From Sanguibacter keddieii DSM 10542 (GTDB lineage: Bacteria; Actinomycetota; Actinomycetes; Actinomycetales; Cellulomonadaceae): a stretch of DNA of 64,000 nt. The DNA lies in the NCBI RefSeq assembly GCF_000024925.1, contig NC_013521.1, forward strand, positions 2,480,001-2,544,000, written 5' to 3'. Below are positions 17,543-26,541 of the stretch, one piece after another. Below the pieces are notes generated by a model. The model was given only the letters and a program-made list of their open reading frames with translations, made no database searches and was not told where the DNA came from. Positions within the stretch are counted from its first letter, which is position 1, and the number at the start of each line of letters is the position of its first letter. The position numbers and the translations under genes are program-made.

Positions 17543-18478
17543 TCACTCGCTCTTCTGCGGAGCGGGCTTTGCGCTCGGCCTGGGTGCTGCCGGCCGGGCC
17601 GCGGGCGGCTTCGGCGTGCTCGGCTTCGCAGCAGGCTTCGGGGTGGCTGCAGGCTTGGGGGCTGCAGCAGGCTTGGGAGCGACGACCGGCTTGGGCGCAG
17701 CAGCAGGCTTGGAGGCCGCTGCAGGCTTCGACGCGGGCGCTGCCTTGGCCGGTGCTGCCGCAGCAGGCGCCGGAGCGGCAGCAGCAGGAGCGGGCGCCTC
17801 GACCGGGGCGGCCTTCGGGGCAGCCTCGACGGCCTCGGTCGCGGCTGCGACCTGTGCCTCGAAGTCCTCGGAGGCGGCCTGGTCCACAGGCTCCTCGGCG
17901 CGGGCCGGGCGGGCCGCACGGGGCGACTCCTCCTGGTTGCGCTTGCGCTGCTCGTTCTTGGCCTCGGCCTTCTTCTTGGTCGGCCCGAGCACCATGATCA
18001 TGTTGCGACCATCCTGCTTGGGCATGCTCTCGATGAAGCCGAGCTCCTGGACGTCCTCCGCCAGGCGCTGGAGCAGGCGGACGCCCATCTCGGGACGCGA
18101 CTGCTCACGACCGCGGAACATGATCATGACCTTGACCTTGTCGCCGGCGCTGAGGAAGCGCTCGACGTGGCCCTTCTTGGTCCCGTAGTCGTGCGGGTCG
18201 ATCTTCAGGCGGAAGCGGATCTCCTTGAGAACCGTGTTGGCCTGGTTGCGGCGAGCCTCACGAGCCTTCATGTCCGACTCGTACTTGAACTTGCCGTAGT
18301 CCATGAGCTTGCACACCGGCGGGCGTGCGTCGGGGGCGACCTCGACGAGGTCCAGGTCAGCGTCCTGCGCAAGGCTCAGGGCGACCTCAATGCGTACGAC
18401 CCCGACCTGCTCTCCACCTGGTCCGACGAGCCGGACCTCGGGGACGCGGATCCGGTCGTTGATGCGAGGCTCGCTGAT
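17543..18478 (-). CDS. infC: Translation initiation factor IF-3, probable AUC start, long C-terminal tail
   Basis: IF-3 checks start codons and keeps subunits apart. From the proposed start it has 311 residues: N-domain ([19 protein letters not shown], 1-70), linker helix, C-domain to about residue 175, then a 130-residue Lys/Pro/Ala tail with KPAAAPKP repeats, not part of the family core. The family N-terminus begins at ATC 18476-18478, which has AAGGAG six bases upstream; no ATG, GTG or TTG fits there. The next in-frame ATG, 18532, lies in a terminator-like hairpin and lacks a ribosome site. Rare AUU/AUC starts of infC are a known autoregulation device, so AUC is preferred. Confidence 0.93.
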   Translation of the reverse strand: MSEPRINDRIRVPEVRLVGPGGEQVGVVRIEVALSLAQDADLDLVEVAPDARPPVCKLMDYGKFKYESDMKAREARRNQANTVLKEIRFRLKIDPHDYGTKKGHVERFLSAGDKVKVMIMFRGREQSRPEMGVRLLQRLAEDVQELGFIESMPKQDGRNMIMVLGPTKKKAEAKNEQRKRNQEESPRAARPARAEEPVDQAASEDFEAQVAAATEAVEAAPKAAPVEAPAPAAAAPAPAAAAPAKAAPASKPAAASKPAAAPKPVVAPKPAAAPKPAATPKPAAKPSTPKPPAARPAAPRPSAKPAPQKSE

Positions 18479-18820
18479 GTGATGCTCCTTGTGACGTGTC
18501 GGAAGCTCGTCAGGAACGGGAAAGGCCCCCATCCCTGAGCACAGGGTGGAGGCCTGGACGTCCGGGTCGCACGGTCCGTCCGGAGACGGTCGCGGGCGAC
18601 GCTACGACGGGTCGCACCGAGGTGCTGCTCGTCGTTCGGACCAGAACCCGGACTCTGTCGCTACTGCGTGCTGGGCACGTGGCAGGCTGTCGAGACTCGG
18701 GTGGGAGTGGCTCCACTTGTGCACCGGTCGACCGTCGCTCTTCCTCGTCACGTCCACCCTGGTGGGGGCGGGGCTCGGAGACCGCTCGACGATCATTCGG
18801 TCGGTCAGCCGCTAACTGTA
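18479..18820 (-). promoter_or_regulatory. Long 5' leader of infC with candidate -10 box
   Basis: About 330 bases separate a TACAGT hexamer (18815-18820, minus strand) from the infC start. The stretch has no convincing gene and ends with a terminator-like hairpin (18521-18554) and the AAGGAG site (18485-18490). The layout is that of an attenuated leader; ribosomal or IF-3 feedback leaders are known for this operon in other bacteria. The promoter is only inferred from the hexamer; no clear -35 was seen. Confidence 0.45.
18521..18554 (-). terminator. Candidate attenuator hairpin before infC
   Basis: On the minus strand GGCCTCCACCCTG, loop TGCT, CAGGGATGGGGGCC form a 13-bp stem with one bulge, followed by TTT, 43 bases before the proposed infC start. 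It lies in the 5' leader, not at a gene end, so premature termination control is the simplest reading. Confidence 0.6.
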
Positions 18821-18885
18821 CCCCACGAGGGCGTGGGACGGAACCACGACCCTGCAGGCCTCGCCGTCCCCGACACGCCGGACCC

Positions 18886-18909
18886 GTTCCAGTACTGGAA
18901 CGATTCCAG
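18886..18909 (+). promoter_or_regulatory. Fur-family operator before fur-katA
   Basis: CTGGAAC-G-ATTCCAG (18895-18909) is a 7-1-7 inverted repeat with one mismatch, the geometry of Fur/PerR boxes. It overlaps a perfect 16-bp palindrome GTTCCAGTACTGGAAC (18886-18901). Three TTCCA/TGGAA arms are spaced 8 bases apart. An A-rich run (18910-18915) and the regulator start at 18931 follow, so bound repressor would cover the promoter. Confidence 0.75.
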
Positions 18910-18930
18910 AAAAAATGCTGAGATGGACCC

Positions 18931-19410
18931 ATGACCACCCCCGAGCTCACCTCCGAGCGTCCTGCCGCGGACGACCAGCTGCTGCGCAGCCACGGTCTGC
19001 GCGTCACGGCGACCCGGCTCGCGGTGCTCGACGCCGTCGCCCGGTGGCCGCACTCGACGACGGACACGATCCTCGCCCACGTGCGAGCCAGCCTCGGCAC
19101 CGCCTCGACCCAGGCGGTCTACGACGTCCTCGCGGTGCTCACCACGGCGGAGATCCTCCACCGGATCGAGCCCGCCGGTCACCCGGCCCGCTACGAGCGG
19201 CGGGTCGGCGACAACCACCACCACGTCGTCTGCCGCAGCTGCGGCACCGTGGCCGACGTCGACTGCTCGGTCGGCCACGCCCCCTGCCTGGTCCCCTCCA
19301 CCGACCACGGGTTCGTCATCGACGAGGCCGAGGTCGTGTTCTGGGGCACCTGCGCCGACTGCCAGGCCATGACGACAGGACCGCGCCCCGGCGCCGTGCC
19401 CACCACCTGA
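18931..19410 (+). CDS. Fur-family transcriptional regulator (peroxide/CatR-like)
   Basis: A 159-residue metal-dependent repressor. N-terminal winged helix (about 15-85, LRSHGLRVTATRLAVLDAV), then a dimer domain with the metal site GDNHHHVVC and two CxxC pairs (CRSC and CADC) for structural zinc. It lies directly upstream of the catalase gene in the same direction, the arrangement of catR-catA in streptomycetes, so a peroxide-sensing role is inferred. ATG 18931 follows a palindromic operator that it probably binds itself. Confidence 0.9.
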   Translation: MTTPELTSERPAADDQLLRSHGLRVTATRLAVLDAVARWPHSTTDTILAHVRASLGTASTQAVYDVLAVLTTAEILHRIEPAGHPARYERRVGDNHHHVVCRSCGTVADVDCSVGHAPCLVPSTDHGFVIDEAEVVFWGTCADCQAMTTGPRPGAVPTT

Positions 19411-19515
19411 GCGTCCGGCCCCACCCGCTCCCGCCGGACCAGCGTCCGACGGACCAGGACCCTCCGACACCCCCGACGTACCACTCGCCGCATCCCCGAA
19501 GAGAAGGAAGCCCCC

Positions 19516-21015
19516 ATGACCGACCGCTTCACGACCTCCCAGACCGGAACCCCGATCGCCAGCGACGAGCACTCGCTCACCGCCGGACCCGACGGCGCAG
19601 CCGTCCTGCACGACCGCTACCTCGTCGAGAAGCTCGCGCAGTTCAACCGCGAGCGCATCCCGGAGCGCATCGTCCACGCCAAGGGTGGCGGCGCCTTCGG
19701 CACCTTCGAGGTGACCGGTGACGTCTCGGCGTACACCTCGGCAGCCGTCTTCCAGCCCGGCACCGTCACCGAGACGCTGCAGCGCTTCTCGAGCGTGGCC
19801 GGCGAGCAGGGCAGCCCCGACACGTGGCGCGACGTCCGCGGCTTCTCGGTGAAGTTCTACACCTCCGAGGGCAACTACGACATCGTCGGCAACAACACCC
19901 CGGTGTTCTTCATCCGCGACGGCATCAAGTTCCCGGACTTCATCCACTCGCAGAAGCGCCTGCCGGGCTCCGGCCTGCGCGACGGCGACATGCAGTGGGA
20001 CTTCTGGACCCTCTCCCCCGAGTCCGCGCACCAGGTCACCTACCTCATGGGCGACCGCGGGCTCCCCCGCTCCTGGCGCGAGATGCCCGGCTTCGGGTCG
20101 CACACGTACCAGTGGATCAACGCCGCGGGCGAGCGCTTCTGGGTCAAGTACCACTTCACCTCGAACCAGGGGAACATCGAGATGGAGAGCGCCGAGGCCG
20201 AGCAGATCGCCGGCGCCGACGCCGACTACTACCGCCGCGACCTCTACGAGGCCATCGAGGCCGGGAACCACCCGTCCTGGGACGTCCACGTCCAGGTGAT
20301 GCCCTACGAGGACGCCAAGACCTACCGGTTCAACCCCTTCGACCTGACGAAGGTCTGGCCGCACGCGGACTACCCGCTCATCAAGGTCGGGACGCACACG
20401 CTGAACCGGAACCCCGAGAACTTCTTCGCCGAGATCGAGCAGGCTGCGTTCTCCCCCGCGAACACCGTCCCCGGCATCGACATTAGCCCCGACAAGATGC
20501 TCATGGCTCGCGTGTTCTCCTACCCCGACGCCCAGCGGTACCGCGTCGGCACCAACTACAACCAGATCCCGGTGAACGCTCCCAAGGCACCGGTGCACAA
20601 CTACTCGCAGGACGGGGCGCAGCGTCACGGCTTCAAGGCGGCCTCCGACCCCGTCTACGCCCCGAACTCCTTCGGCGGACCGGTCGCCGACGCGTCCCGC
20701 GCGGCAGCCGGCTCGTGGGAGAGCGACGGCGAGCTCGTCCGCACCGCGGCGACGCTGCACAGCGAGGACGACGACTTCGGCCAGGCCGGGACGCTGTACC
20801 GCGAGGTCTTCGACGACGCCGCCAAGGCACGGTTCGTCGAGACCCTCGTCGGGCAGGGCTCGGGCATCACGGTGCACCGCGTCCGTGAGCGCTTCTTCGG
20901 GTACTGGACCAGCGTCGACGCCACCCTCGGCGCGACGCTCCGCGAGAAGGTCGGCTCCATCGAGACGGCCAACGAGTCGGCCGAGCCGATCGGCATCGGC
21001 GCCGACCACGCCTGA
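19516..21015 (+). CDS. katA: Monofunctional heme catalase
   Basis: Splits hydrogen peroxide to water and oxygen. The 499-residue length and lack of a C-terminal flavodoxin-like domain make it a small-subunit clade catalase. Visible active-site parts: distal histidine in [12 protein letters not shown] (about residue 54), the asparagine in [14 protein letters not shown], and the proximal heme tyrosine in [14 protein letters not shown] (about 335). ATG 19516 has AAGGAAG upstream. Cotranscription with the Fur-family gene 105 bases before is likely. Confidence 0.97.
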   Translation: MTDRFTTSQTGTPIASDEHSLTAGPDGAAVLHDRYLVEKLAQFNRERIPERIVHAKGGGAFGTFEVTGDVSAYTSAAVFQPGTVTETLQRFSSVAGEQGSPDTWRDVRGFSVKFYTSEGNYDIVGNNTPVFFIRDGIKFPDFIHSQKRLPGSGLRDGDMQWDFWTLSPESAHQVTYLMGDRGLPRSWREMPGFGSHTYQWINAAGERFWVKYHFTSNQGNIEMESAEAEQIAGADADYYRRDLYEAIEAGNHPSWDVHVQVMPYEDAKTYRFNPFDLTKVWPHADYPLIKVGTHTLNRNPENFFAEIEQAAFSPANTVPGIDISPDKMLMARVFSYPDAQRYRVGTNYNQIPVNAPKAPVHNYSQDGAQRHGFKAASDPVYAPNSFGGPVADASRAAAGSWESDGELVRTAATLHSEDDDFGQAGTLYREVFDDAAKARFVETLVGQGSGITVHRVRERFFGYWTSVDATLGATLREKVGSIETANESAEPIGIGADHA

Positions 21016-21050
21016 CGATGCCTGAGCGGGCCTGAGCGGGCCTGAGCAGG
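21011..21050 (+). repeat. Four phased decamers after the katA stop
   Basis: CCTGACGATG, CCTGAGCGGG, CCTGAGCGGG and CCTGAGCAGG follow each other with a 10-base period, starting with the katA stop. Each carries TGA, so stops appear at 21013, 21023, 21033 and 21043 and cover all three frames. Confidence 0.75.
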
Positions 21051-21087
21051 CGCCCGGCGCAGCAGGCTGGCGCCCACCGCTGACGCC

Positions 21088-21127
21088 CACCACGGGGCCA
21101 GGACCGGACGGTCCTGGCCCCGTGGTG
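21088..21127 (+). terminator. Strong terminator hairpin after katA
   Basis: An 18-bp perfect stem, CACCACGGGGCCAGGACC and GGTCCTGGCCCCGTGGTG, with a GGAC loop. No U-tract, as often in high-GC actinobacteria. It separates the fur-katA unit from the DUF1844 gene. Confidence 0.8.
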
Positions 21128-21194
21128 CGTCCGGGCACGGCCCGAGGAGCGCCGGAGGTCGCCAGACCGGGGCGTCCTCGTGGACACTAGACCC

Positions 21195-21569
21195 ATGACC
21201 GCAGAGCACACCCACGAAGCACACTCCGTCGACGACCTCGCGCCGCAGGCCACGAGAGACATCGCCGACGTCGCCGCCGTCGAGGTGATCACCACCGCCG
21301 CCGTCCACCTCATGAGCGCGGCCGCGGTGAAGTGCGGTCTCGCGGACGGCCCCGAGGCAGCCGACCAGCTCGACCTCGACGAGGCCCGCAAGCTCATCAA
21401 CGCGCTCGCCGCGCTCGTGACGACCGCCGCGCCAGACATCGGCAACCAGCACGCACGGTCCCTGCGCGACGGGCTGCGCAGCCTGCAGCTCGCGTTCCGC
21501 GAGGCGTCGATCTACCCGGACGCCCCGGGCGAGGGCCCGGGTGAGTCGTTCACCGGCACGGTCAGTTGA
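21195..21569 (+). CDS. DUF1844 family protein
   Basis: A 124-residue, mostly helical acidic protein with the DUF1844 pattern (VEVITTAAVHLMSAAAVKCGL followed by DLDEARKLINALAAL). No membrane segment. Function unknown; in actinobacteria the family is usually found close to infC, as here on the opposite strand. ATG 21195 is preferred over GTG 21180: a GACACT hexamer ends 6 nt before it, fitting a leaderless start. Its stop overlaps the next gene (TTGA). Confidence 0.8.
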   Translation: MTAEHTHEAHSVDDLAPQATRDIADVAAVEVITTAAVHLMSAAAVKCGLADGPEAADQLDLDEARKLINALAALVTTAAPDIGNQHARSLRDGLRSLQLAFREASIYPDAPGEGPGESFTGTVS

Positions 21570-22384
21570 GCAGCCCTGGCGAGGACCGCGCCGACGGCAC
21601 CGACGCCGTCCCGCCGTCCTTCCCCCCGGCCGCACGCACACGGACCAGCGGGCACGTCGCGGCGGAGGCCAGGACCCCGGTCGAGCCGGCGCTGCACCCG
21701 GACGACGTGCGGTCCGGGTCTCCCCGCTCGGGCGAGGCGCAGTCTGACGACGCTCCTCTGGCCGACCACCTCGTGCTGGACGACGTCGCGAACGAGCCCG
21801 AGCCCGCTCCGGCTGACGCGTCGTCCGCGCCGACCGGTCCTGGCACGGCCCACCACCTCGAGCGACCCCGGCGACGACGTGGCGCGACCGTCGCGATCGT
21901 CCTCCTGTCGGTCGTGCTCGTCGCCGCGCTCGCCGGCGGGGGCTATCTCGGCGTGCTCTCGCACCAGTGGAACGAGCGCTCGGGCGAGTGGGAGGCGCAG
22001 TCGCGCGAGCTCGGGCAGCGGGTGGCCGACCTGACGACCGACCTCGAGGGGATCACCGGCGACCTCACGAGCACCCGCGACCAGCTCACCACCGCGCAGC
22101 AGCGCATCACCGAGCTCGCCGACGAGAAGGCCCAGGTGGGCGACGACCGCGAGAGCCAGCGGATCGCCGTCTCCGACTTCCAGGCGGTCGCCGAGGCCGC
22201 GGTCGACGTCTCGTCGAAGATGGGCGACTGCGTGACGGCGCAGACCTCCCTGCTCGGCTTCCTCTCGGCGCCGGACTCGACGACCCCCGAGGGGCTCCAG
22301 CAGGCCACCGACGACACCAACAGCATCTGCAAGGTGGCGATCGACAGCTACAACGCCCTGCAGCGCGACCTGTCGCAGCAGTGA
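21566..22384 (+). CDS. Single-pass membrane protein with coiled coil, unknown function
   Basis: I do not recognise this 272-residue protein. It has a disordered acidic/Pro-rich cytosolic part (1-100), a basic stop-transfer PRRRRG, one membrane helix (about 106-130, VAIVLLSVVLVAALAGGGYLG), and an outer heptad-rich coiled coil (about 140-195) followed by a short domain with two cysteines (GDCVTAQ and SICKVA). TTG 21566 overlaps the DUF1844 stop (TTGA) and fixes the start. The next gene overlaps its stop (GTGA), so it may work with the secreted protease. Confidence 0.7.
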   Translation: MSSPGEDRADGTDAVPPSFPPAARTRTSGHVAAEARTPVEPALHPDDVRSGSPRSGEAQSDDAPLADHLVLDDVANEPEPAPADASSAPTGPGTAHHLERPRRRRGATVAIVLLSVVLVAALAGGGYLGVLSHQWNERSGEWEAQSRELGQRVADLTTDLEGITGDLTSTRDQLTTAQQRITELADEKAQVGDDRESQRIAVSDFQAVAEAAVDVSSKMGDCVTAQTSLLGFLSAPDSTTPEGLQQATDDTNSICKVAIDSYNALQRDLSQQ

Positions 22385-23124
22385 GCCGGCCGACCAGGGC
22401 GCGCACCGCGCTCACCACCGGCGCCCTGTGCGCGCTCCTCGTGGCCGGGTGCGGCACCGTCCCCGACCTCCCCGGGCCGATGCCCGACTCCGTCGTGCCC
22501 ACGCGGGGCTCCGGCAGCGTCCCCGACGAGACCGGGTTCCTGTCGCCCGACGGCTTCGACGCGGCCCGCCGCATGGCCGTACGGGTCCGGAACGTGGGGT
22601 GCGAGGGCGTGATCCGCGGTACCGGCTTCGCGGTCGGCGAGCGGCTGCTCATCACCAACAAGCACGTGGTCGAGGGGAACCAGGACCTCCAGCTGAGCAC
22701 CTACGACGGCCGCGACGTGAGCGTGACCGCCTCGGAGAGCGCCGACCTCGCCGACCTCGCCGTCATCCGGACCGCCACCGACCTCGACACCTTCCCCCAG
22801 CTGGCGCCCGAGGACCCCGAGCCCGGGGACTCCGTGACGGTCGTGGGCTACCCGAACGGAGGGGCGCTCACGGTCACCAAGGGCACCGTCATCGAGTACA
22901 CCTCGGACCCTCTCAACGTCACCCTCGGCCAGGTGCTCCTCACGGACGCCAGCGTCGAGCCGGGCAGCTCGGGCTCTGCGGCGCTGGACTCTGCCGGTCA
23001 GGTGATCGGGATCGTCTACGCCAAGAGCTCGGACGACCTCAGCTACCTCGTGCCTGTCAGCACGCTCCAGGAGCTGCTGGCCGACGACTCGGGGTTCGTG
23101 GAGCAAGAACCGCTGACCTGCTGA
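22381..23124 (+). CDS. Trypsin-like serine protease, predicted lipoprotein
   Basis: A 247-residue S1-type (trypsin/HtrA fold) protease without a PDZ domain. The N-terminal signal ends in a lipobox (LLVAGC), so it should be anchored outside the membrane. The triad is visible: His in ITNKHVVEG, Asp in LADLAVIR, Ser in EPGSSGSA. The GTG at 22381 overlaps the preceding stop as GTGA. Coupling to a membrane coiled-coil protein suggests a two-part envelope protease unit; the target is unknown. Confidence 0.85.
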   Translation: MSRPTRARTALTTGALCALLVAGCGTVPDLPGPMPDSVVPTRGSGSVPDETGFLSPDGFDAARRMAVRVRNVGCEGVIRGTGFAVGERLLITNKHVVEGNQDLQLSTYDGRDVSVTASESADLADLAVIRTATDLDTFPQLAPEDPEPGDSVTVVGYPNGGALTVTKGTVIEYTSDPLNVTLGQVLLTDASVEPGSSGSAALDSAGQVIGIVYAKSSDDLSYLVPVSTLQELLADDSGFVEQEPLTC

Positions 23125-23160
23125 GCCTGTCGCGCGGCTGACCGACCGACGACCAGCGCG

Positions 23161-23946
23161 TCAACCGGCCCGGCCGATCCGCAGCTCGAGCGAGTCGACG
23201 CGCTCGCCGACGACGTCGTCAGCACCGAGCGCGGCGTTGACCTGTGCGAGCACGGCGTCGAGGCCGGCACGGGTCAGGCCCGGGTCGATCGCGAGGACCA
23301 CGGCGACCTCCTTCGAGCGACCAGGCTCTGCCCGGACGCTGGCGACCGACGGGATACCCGAGACCGCCTGGACGACCGCGTGCGCCACGTCCGCGTCCAC
23401 CGCGCCGTCGACGACAGCCGGGACCCACGACCGTCCCTGGGCGACGGCCCAGACGGCGGGACGGGGCACGAGCGCGCTCGCCGGACCTGCCGGGTCGACC
23501 ACGAGCAGCGCCCAGTCCTCGCTGACCGCGGACAGCGCGGCACGCACGGCGTCGGCCGGGACGGGGCGCGCGGCCGGGTGCCAGGCGGTCATCGCAGCGA
23601 CGGAGGAGAACACCGGGAGCGCGCGACGTCCGTCGGGGGCCTCGAGCGCGACGACTCCCGCCGAGGCCTCCTTGTCGACCCGCAGGCCGTCGTCGGTCGT
23701 CCCCTCGGCCTCGACCTCGGCGAGCACCGGGATGAGCACCCGCACCTGCGCGAGCCGTGCGACGACCGCGGTCAGCGGCGCGGTGCCCGCCGCGTGCTCG
23801 ACGAGCAGACGGGCGAGCTCCGGGTCGGCCGACCCGTCGTCACCGGCGAAGGGTGACGCCCCGGGGAGCGCCTTGCCCCCGCCAGCCGCACTGCCGCCGT
23901 GCTCCTGGGCGGCCCCGTCGTGCGGGTGATCGGGGTGCTGCGTCAC
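23161..23946 (-). CDS. SseB-family protein
   Basis: A 261-residue soluble protein with an N-terminal Gly/Ala-rich 40 residues and SseB-type repeats ([34 protein letters not shown]). Function unknown; the family usually follows priA in actinobacteria. GTG 23946 overlaps the priA stop as GTGA. It is convergent with the protease gene across 36 bases with no clear terminator. Confidence 0.8.
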   Translation of the reverse strand: MTQHPDHPHDGAAQEHGGSAAGGGKALPGASPFAGDDGSADPELARLLVEHAAGTAPLTAVVARLAQVRVLIPVLAEVEAEGTTDDGLRVDKEASAGVVALEAPDGRRALPVFSSVAAMTAWHPAARPVPADAVRAALSAVSEDWALLVVDPAGPASALVPRPAVWAVAQGRSWVPAVVDGAVDADVAHAVVQAVSGIPSVASVRAEPGRSKEVAVVLAIDPGLTRAGLDAVLAQVNAALGADDVVGERVDSLELRIGRAG

Positions 23947-24674
23947 GGGCGACCGGCGACGTCGAGCGCCTGCGGCAGCGTGAAGGCGCCTGCGTAGAGC
24001 GCCTTGCCCACGATCGCGCCCTCGACGCCGGACCCGACGAGCTCGCGCAGCGCGGCGAGGTCGTCGAGGCTCGAGATCCCGCCCGAGGCGACGACGGGCG
24101 CCGAGGTCTTCGCCGCGACGTCGCGCAGCAGCTCGATGTTCGGGCCGCGCAGCGTCCCGTCCTTCGTCACGTCGGTGACGACGTAGCGCGAGCACCCGGC
24201 CTGGTCGAGGCGCTCGAGGACCTCCCAGAGGTCGCCGCCCTCCTGGGTCCAGCCGCGCGCCGCGAGGGTGGTGCCACGGACGTCCAGGCCGACGGCGATG
24301 GCGTCGCCGTGCTCGGCGATGACCCGGGCGGTCCACTCGGGGTTCTCGAGGGCGGCCGTGCCCAGGTTGACCCGGGCGCAGCCGGTCGCGAGGGCGCGCT
24401 CGAGCGAGGCGTCGTCGCGGATGCCGCCCGAGAGCTCGACCTTGACGTCGAGGCGCGCCACGACGTCGGCGAGCAGCTCGGCGTTGGAGCCACGGCCGAA
24501 CGCGGCGTCGAGGTCGACCAGGTGCACCCACTCGGCGCCCCCGGACTGCCAGTCGAGGGCGGCGGTCAGCGGGTCGCCGTAGGAGGTCTCGGAGCCGGCC
24601 TCGCCCTGGACGAGGCGGACGGCCTGCCCCTCGGCGACGTCGACGGCGGGCAGAAGGACGAGACGGTCAGTCAT
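23943..24674 (-). CDS. priA: Phosphoribosyl isomerase (HisA/PriA)
   Basis: A 243-residue TIM barrel isomerising ProFAR in histidine synthesis. In actinobacteria the same enzyme (PriA) usually also does the TrpF step of tryptophan synthesis. Two half-barrel phosphate sites are visible: LSGGIRDD and [11 protein letters not shown], with catalytic aspartates in LLPAVDV and VTDVTKDGT. Dual activity is inferred from the lineage; no trpF is in the window. It is separated from hisH by 106 bases with a strong hairpin. Confidence 0.92.
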   Translation of the reverse strand: MTDRLVLLPAVDVAEGQAVRLVQGEAGSETSYGDPLTAALDWQSGGAEWVHLVDLDAAFGRGSNAELLADVVARLDVKVELSGGIRDDASLERALATGCARVNLGTAALENPEWTARVIAEHGDAIAVGLDVRGTTLAARGWTQEGGDLWEVLERLDQAGCSRYVVTDVTKDGTLRGPNIELLRDVAAKTSAPVVASGGISSLDDLAALRELVGSGVEGAIVGKALYAGAFTLPQALDVAGRP

Positions 24675-24731
24675 GACGAGATCCTCTCGGGGACCGGTGG
24701 GCGTGGCTGGAGCAGGGGGCGTGCAGGGGCG

Positions 24732-24773
24732 GAGCGCACCCGGCGGGACGGTGAGGTCGCCCCGGGTGCGCTC
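24732..24773 (-). terminator. Intergenic hairpin between hisH and priA
   Basis: GAGCGCACCCGG and CCGGGTGCGCTC form a perfect 12-bp stem around an 18-base loop, just behind the hisH stop. Everywhere else in this operon genes overlap or nearly touch. It may lower priA expression or be a processing site; no U-tract. Confidence 0.5.
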
Positions 24774-24780
24774 GTGCCGG

Positions 24781-25428
24781 TCAGAGCGTGCCGAGCCAGT
24801 TGCGCAGCAGCTGCGCACCGGCGTCGCCCGACTTCTCGGGGTGGAACTGCGTCGCGGAGAGCGGGCCGTTCTCGACCGCCGCGACGAAGCGGCCGCCGTG
24901 GTCGGACCACGTGACCTGCGGGGGCTTGAAGCGACCGTCGACGGGCTCGTCGGTGCCGAGGCTGAAGCTGCGGGCGGCGTAGGAGTGCACGAAGTAGAAG
25001 CGCTCGTCCTCGACGCCGTCGAAGAGCGCCGAGCCGGCGGGCGGCTCGACCGTGTCCCAGCCCATGTGCGGGACGACGGGGGCCTCGAGCCTGTCGACCA
25101 CACCGGGCCACTGGGCGAGGCCCTCGGTGTGCTCGCCGTGCTCGTCGCCGGCGTCGAACATCACCTGCATGCCGACGCAGATGCCGAGGACCGGCCGTCC
25201 GCCCGAGAGGCGACGCTCGATGATCTGCCCGCCGCGGACCTTCTCGAGCCCCTGCATGACGGCGGCGAAGGCGCCGACGCCGGGGACGAGAAGGCCGTCG
25301 GCGACAGCGGCCACCTTCGGGTCGGCGGTGAGCTCGACGGCGGCGCCGACGTGCTCGAGGGCGCGGACCGCCGAGCGGACGTTGCCGAAGCCGTAGTCGA
25401 GGACGACGACGGTGGGTCTGCCGGCCAC
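24781..25428 (-). CDS. hisH: Imidazole glycerol phosphate synthase, glutaminase subunit
   Basis: Class I glutamine amidotransferase supplying ammonia to HisF, 215 residues. Oxyanion strand [13 protein letters not shown], nucleophile Cys in [11 protein letters not shown], and His-x-Glu in [15 protein letters not shown] 25428 lies one base after the previous stop (TGACGTG) with GGGAGG eight bases upstream. hisF is not in the window. Confidence 0.95.
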   Translation of the reverse strand: MAGRPTVVVLDYGFGNVRSAVRALEHVGAAVELTADPKVAAVADGLLVPGVGAFAAVMQGLEKVRGGQIIERRLSGGRPVLGICVGMQVMFDAGDEHGEHTEGLAQWPGVVDRLEAPVVPHMGWDTVEPPAGSALFDGVEDERFYFVHSYAARSFSLGTDEPVDGRFKPPQVTWSDHGGRFVAAVENGPLSATQFHPEKSGDAGAQLLRNWLGTL

Positions 25429-25429
25429 G

Positions 25430-25930
25430 TCAGCGCCTCCCGCGGGGAGCGCGACGCGAGGCGGCCAGGCTGCGAGCAGCCTTCCACCTCGACATCCCCT
25501 TGCTCGACACGGCTCCCTCGACCTCGGAGGCCGCGACGGAGCCGAGCAGGACGTCCTCGAACTCGTGCGGCGCCCCGTCGAGGACGAGCGCGGCGGGGAG
25601 GTCCTCGCCGCGGACGCCCGCGAGCCACTGGCTGGCCGTGATGTGGCCGTCGGTCGCCTCGAAGAGGATGAGCGGGACGGTCTTGACCAGTCCCGACACC
25701 GCGGAGGCCAGCTCGGCCGGGCGGTCGCCGGACGGGTCGACGAGGACCGCGTAGGCACCGATCGGCGACGGGACGGCGTCGACGACGTGCTTGCCGATCG
25801 CGCAGGCTGCCGCGAGCGCCTCGGCCGTGGCCACCTGGGTGAGGATGGCGGCGACGGTCGTCCCGCTCGTGCGCGAGGGGGCCTGCTCTGACGTGCTCTG
25901 GTCGGGTGTGCTCTGGTCGGGGCTGCTCAC
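25430..25930 (-). CDS. Conserved-position hypothetical protein in the his operon
   Basis: A 166-residue protein I do not recognise. A short disordered N-terminus is followed by a helical/strand region ([46 protein letters not shown]) and a basic Arg-rich end. No membrane segment or catalytic motif is clear. GTG 25930 overlaps the hisB stop (GTGA) and hisH follows after one base, so it is translated in step with histidine enzymes. Confidence 0.75.
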   Translation of the reverse strand: MSSPDQSTPDQSTSEQAPSRTSGTTVAAILTQVATAEALAAACAIGKHVVDAVPSPIGAYAVLVDPSGDRPAELASAVSGLVKTVPLILFEATDGHITASQWLAGVRGEDLPAALVLDGAPHEFEDVLLGSVAASEVEGAVSSKGMSRWKAARSLAASRRAPRGRR

Positions 25931-26541
25931 AGCGCTCCCTTGGTCGACGGGATGCCCTCGACGCGCGGGTCGGGCTCGACCGCTGCGCGCAGGGCGCGGG
26001 CGAGAGCCTTGAACTGCGCCTCGACGATGTGGTGGGGGTCGCGGCCGGCGAGGACGCGCATGTGGATGCAGATCCCGGCGTGGTGGGCGATGGACTCGAG
26101 GACGTGGCGGGTCAGCGAGCCGGTGAAGTGCCCGCCGATGAGGTGGTACTCCTGGCCTGCGGGCTCGCCGGTGTGCACGAGGTACGGACGGCCGGACACG
26201 TCGACGACGGCCTGCGCGAGCGCCTCGTCGAGCGGGACGAGGGCGTCGCCGAAGCGGCCGATCCCCGACTTGTCGCCGAGCGCGATCCGCAGCGCCTCGC
26301 CGAAGGCGATGGCGGTGTCCTCGACGGTGTGGTGCGCGTCGATGTGCGTGTCGCCGGTCGCCTTGACCGTGAGGTCGATGAGCGAGTGCTTGCCGAGCGC
26401 CGTGAGCATGTGGTCGTAGAAGGGCACCGTCGTCGAGATGTCGGTGCGCCCTGTGCCGTCGAGGTCGATCTCGACGAGGACGCTCGACTCGCTCGTCGTC
26501 CGCTCGACGCGCCCGCGGCGCGTCCCCTGTGCAGCCTTCAC
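25927..26541 (-). CDS. hisB: Imidazoleglycerol-phosphate dehydratase
   Basis: Monofunctional manganese-dependent IGPD, 204 residues. The metal ligands are in the two inverted motifs [17 protein letters not shown] and [12 protein letters not shown]. No phosphatase domain, as normal outside enterobacteria. GTG 26541 overlaps the hisC stop (GTGA). Confidence 0.96.
   Translation of the reverse strand: MKAAQGTRRGRVERTTSESSVLVEIDLDGTGRTDISTTVPFYDHMLTALGKHSLIDLTVKATGDTHIDAHHTVEDTAIAFGEALRIALGDKSGIGRFGDALVPLDEALAQAVVDVSGRPYLVHTGEPAGQEYHLIGGHFTGSLTRHVLESIAHHAGICIHMRVLAGRDPHHIVEAQFKALARALRAAVEPDPRVEGIPSTKGAL

Noticed and set aside
18602-18796. 64-codon frame in the infC leader as a leader peptide
   Set aside because: No ribosome site, no run of regulatory codons, and its end does not meet the hairpin; best seen as chance.
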